A stretch of 64,000 nt of DNA from Prorocentrum cordatum (taxonomy: Eukaryota; Sar; Dinophyceae; Prorocentrales; Prorocentraceae), in assembly GCA_963575745.1 (NCBI GenBank), contig CAUYUJ010003636.1, positions 184,001-248,000 of the forward strand. Reading direction: 5' to 3'. Of the stretch, positions 61,942-64,000 are shown piece by piece (positions within the stretch are counted from its first letter, which is position 1; the number at the start of each line of letters is the position of its first letter). A program made the position numbers and the translations under genes. The notes beneath the pieces are model-generated. The model made no database searches, was not told the origin of the DNA, and saw only the letters and a list, made by a program, of their open reading frames with translations.

Positions 61942-62740
61942 AAAACGAGTCAAGAGTCGGGCATTGCCTAACGGGGGCGATGATTGGGGGGATGGGGGGG
62001 AGAAAGGCTCTGATTGTTTCTCCACCCAAAACAACAGCCATCCACTTCGAACTAGATTCGGAGCAGCCCGGCAGACGAGGGAACGAGGGAGAAGAGGAAG
62101 ACGAGGCCGAGGGGGAGGCAAGGACGACCCCAAAGCGCAGAGACGACAACGCGGGAGGAAGGAGGACAAGAAAGGGAGGCGACAGGCCGAAGAGACAGGA
62201 CGAAAAGAGGCAGACGACACGAGAAATCACCGCCCTCAACGTCGCCGCCAGGACGACCAGCAACTGCAGCGCCTGGATGATTCCCTCGCTCTTCGTGCAC
62301 CTTCCGTGCTCCCTTTGGGCCCAAGCGGGTCCCTCGAGGGCACCTCTGGGGCACGAAAGATGCACCCGTCTTCACCCCCCCTCATGTGTTGCCCCCCCCA
62401 TTACATTACGCAACGCCCGAAAATGGAACTCCCGGGAGGGGTTTGGGGACCGAGGTCAGACGTACGTGGGCCGAGCGGGAGAGGCCGCTGCTGGGGCCCG
62501 CAAAGAGCGGGGGCGCCCTGGGCTTCCTGGGGTCACCGCCCTGGGGGCATGGATCGCGTTTTCTCCCCATGTCCTAAGATGGGGTTCTTGCTATTACTTA
62601 AACGCCTCCGGACCTCTTTCCTCCCTCTCCTCCTGCTCCTCCTCTTACCAATGGGTCCACCCTACGGGTGAGAAGGAGGTTGTGGGGGGGATTCCAACCC
62701 GAACCCCCCCCCGGGCGCCGAGGGGGGGGGTCCCCCCCCC
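61942..62740. other. No gene seen
   Basis: Purine-rich plus strand (62080-62220) then GC-rich unique sequence. Long overlapping ORFs on both strands are composition-driven. Confidence 0.35.
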
Positions 62741-62806
62741 CCGTTTGGCGCTGGCGCCGGCGCTGGCGGCGGCCAGCAGCGCCGGCGCTGGCGCTGGCGA
62801 CGGCGG
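62741..62806. repeat. GGCGCTGGCGCC-rich palindromic repeat
   Basis: Imperfect GGCGCT/GGCGCC repeats with several self-complementary words. Confidence 0.7.
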
Positions 62807-62811
62807 GAACA

Positions 62812-63386
62812 CCGACGATGACCACCACTACCACCACCACCACCACTACCACCACCACCACCGCCTCAACCCACCACCGCCACCACCACCACCACCAACC
62901 CACCACACAACCACCACCACAGCCACCACCACCACAACCACCACCACCACCACAACTCACCATCACCACCACAAAAGCACACCACGACTACCACCACCCC
63001 CACTACAATCGACCACGCCACCGCCACCACCGCCACAACCACCACCACTACCAGCAGCACAACCCACCACCACCACCACCACCACAAACCACCACACCAC
63101 AACCACCACCGCCCACCACCGCCCCCACCACCACCACAGCACCACATCCTCAAACCACCACCACACAACCCACCACCACCACAAACCACAAGTCACCACA
63201 CCACCACCACACCACCACCACCACACCACTACACCACCACCCACCACCACACCACCACCACCACCACCAACAACCCACCACACACCACCACCACCACCAC
63301 CACAAACTGCCACTGCACCACCACCACCACCACAACCCACACCACACCACCACCACCACCACCACCACCACCACCACCACCACCAC
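62812..63386. repeat. (CCA)n / (CAC)n long microsatellite
   Basis: About 575 bp of CCA/CAC triplets with scattered interruptions. The minus strand reads as Trp/Val/Gly-rich peptides in three frames, which are artefacts of the repeat. Confidence 0.9.
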
Positions 63387-63509
63387 GTCCCTCGTCGACG
63401 CTCCCCGCCGCCGCCGCCCGCCGCCGCAGGCGCCGGCGCCGGCCCAGAAAAAGAAATCGTCGTCCCCGCCGCCCCCGCCGCCAGCCGAGGAGAAGGAGAG
63501 AGGAGAAAT

Positions 63510-63620
63510 GGGAACGGGGGGGTTCGAACTCCCCCCCCTCCGTCACGGGAGGGGGGGGGGGTTCGAACACCCCGCCCCCCCCCCATCCAAGGGGGGGGGG
63601 TCCGGTTCCAACCCCCTACC
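63510..63620. repeat. G-run / TTCGAAC / C-run palindromes
   Basis: GGGGGGTTCGAACTCCCC and GGGGGGTTCGAACACCCC in tandem, then a third G-run/C-run unit. TTCGAA is centred between complementary runs, so each can form a hairpin. Confidence 0.7.
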
Positions 63621-63678
63621 CCCCTCAGGGCGACCACAGAACGCGCTCTTTCACCTATCTATCAATATATTTCTGTAT

Positions 63679-63838
63679 CCAACATCGGGACACCATCGGG
63701 GCAACCATCGGGACAACCATCGGGACAACATCGAGACACCCATCGGGACAACCATCGGGACGACCATCAGTACAACCATCGGGACAACCATCGGGACAAC
63801 CACGAGACAACCATCGGGACAACCATCGGGACAACCAA
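63679..63838. repeat. 12-bp minisatellite AACCATCGGGAC
   Basis: About 13 units of 11-12 bp with few variants. The minus strand translates as repeated VVPM. Confidence 0.9.
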
Positions 63839-64000
63839 GGTCCGCGCCCGGTCGGGGGAGGGCGGGGGGGACGGGCGACCTTTTGGGCTCCATGTGGCCT
63901 CTACCAGTGCAGGAACTCGCGCAGCTTCGCCTCGCCCGCACGCACGCCCCGAACCGAAACCGAAACCGGTGTCCCGGATGGGGTCACTTCCGCTCACACC
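63839..64000. other. No gene seen (window edge)
   Basis: GC-rich unique sequence; a CCGAAACCGAAACCG run near 63952-63968 is the only repeat. Confidence 0.3.

Noticed and set aside
62812-63386. Trp/Val/Gly-rich proteins on the minus strand
   Set aside because: Direct translation of a CCA/CAC microsatellite.

Overview
The window reads as dinoflagellate nuclear DNA. It is GC-rich, shows no bacterial gene organisation, and carries several degenerate copies of the 22-nt dinoflagellate spliced leader (DinoSL; 3' part GTAGCCATTTTGGCTCAAG) embedded in genomic sequence, the known mark of mRNAs that were reverse transcribed and put back into the genome. A very GC-rich genome such as Prorocentrum is possible, but the species cannot be fixed from sequence alone. 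Most coding-like sequence is on the minus strand and belongs to decayed retroelements or to multi-copy proteins I do not recognise by name.

Layout. 1-673: a 22-bp tandem repeat and a cDNA remnant with a relict SL. 701-9844: one decayed Ty1/copia-type retroelement, read right to left: gag, CCHC zinc knuckle, aspartic protease, a separate retroposed cDNA inserted in its middle (about 5.7-7.6 kb, with its own relict SL), a PPC/EHP methyltransferase-like domain, HHCC plus DDE integrase, reverse transcriptase and RNase H. It carries at least two in-frame stops, about six frameshifts, and a 16-bp tandem repeat inside RT.

9397-56165: a head-to-tail array of a roughly 19-kb unit. U1 is 9397-27836 (cut by a 100-N gap), U2 is 27937-37150 (its left half lost to the gap), U3 is 37162-56165 (complete). 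Each unit runs: truncated gag and leader, two relict SLs, pyrimidine-rich tracts, minus-strand fragments of an unrecognised gene, a CTGTCTGGTAGG minisatellite, a second unrecognised gene, then about 6 kb in which short CG-alternating, Z-DNA-prone cores recur every ~155 bp across largely unrelated spacers, a TTTATGGGTGG minisatellite, a 63-bp higher-order minisatellite, and a large unrecognised minus-strand gene. That last gene is complete only in U3, because the tandem breakpoint removes its 5' part elsewhere; its 553-residue first ORF crosses the right edge of the array.

57.2-64 kb: single-copy sequence with an inverted copy of the retroelement leader motif, another SL-bearing cDNA remnant, a few weak ORFs, homopolymers, and long GGA, CCA and 12-bp tandem repeats.

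No tRNA, rRNA, CRISPR or bacterial-type features were seen. Nothing supports an operon. The genes do not form a pathway; the common theme is retroposition, tandem amplification and decay.
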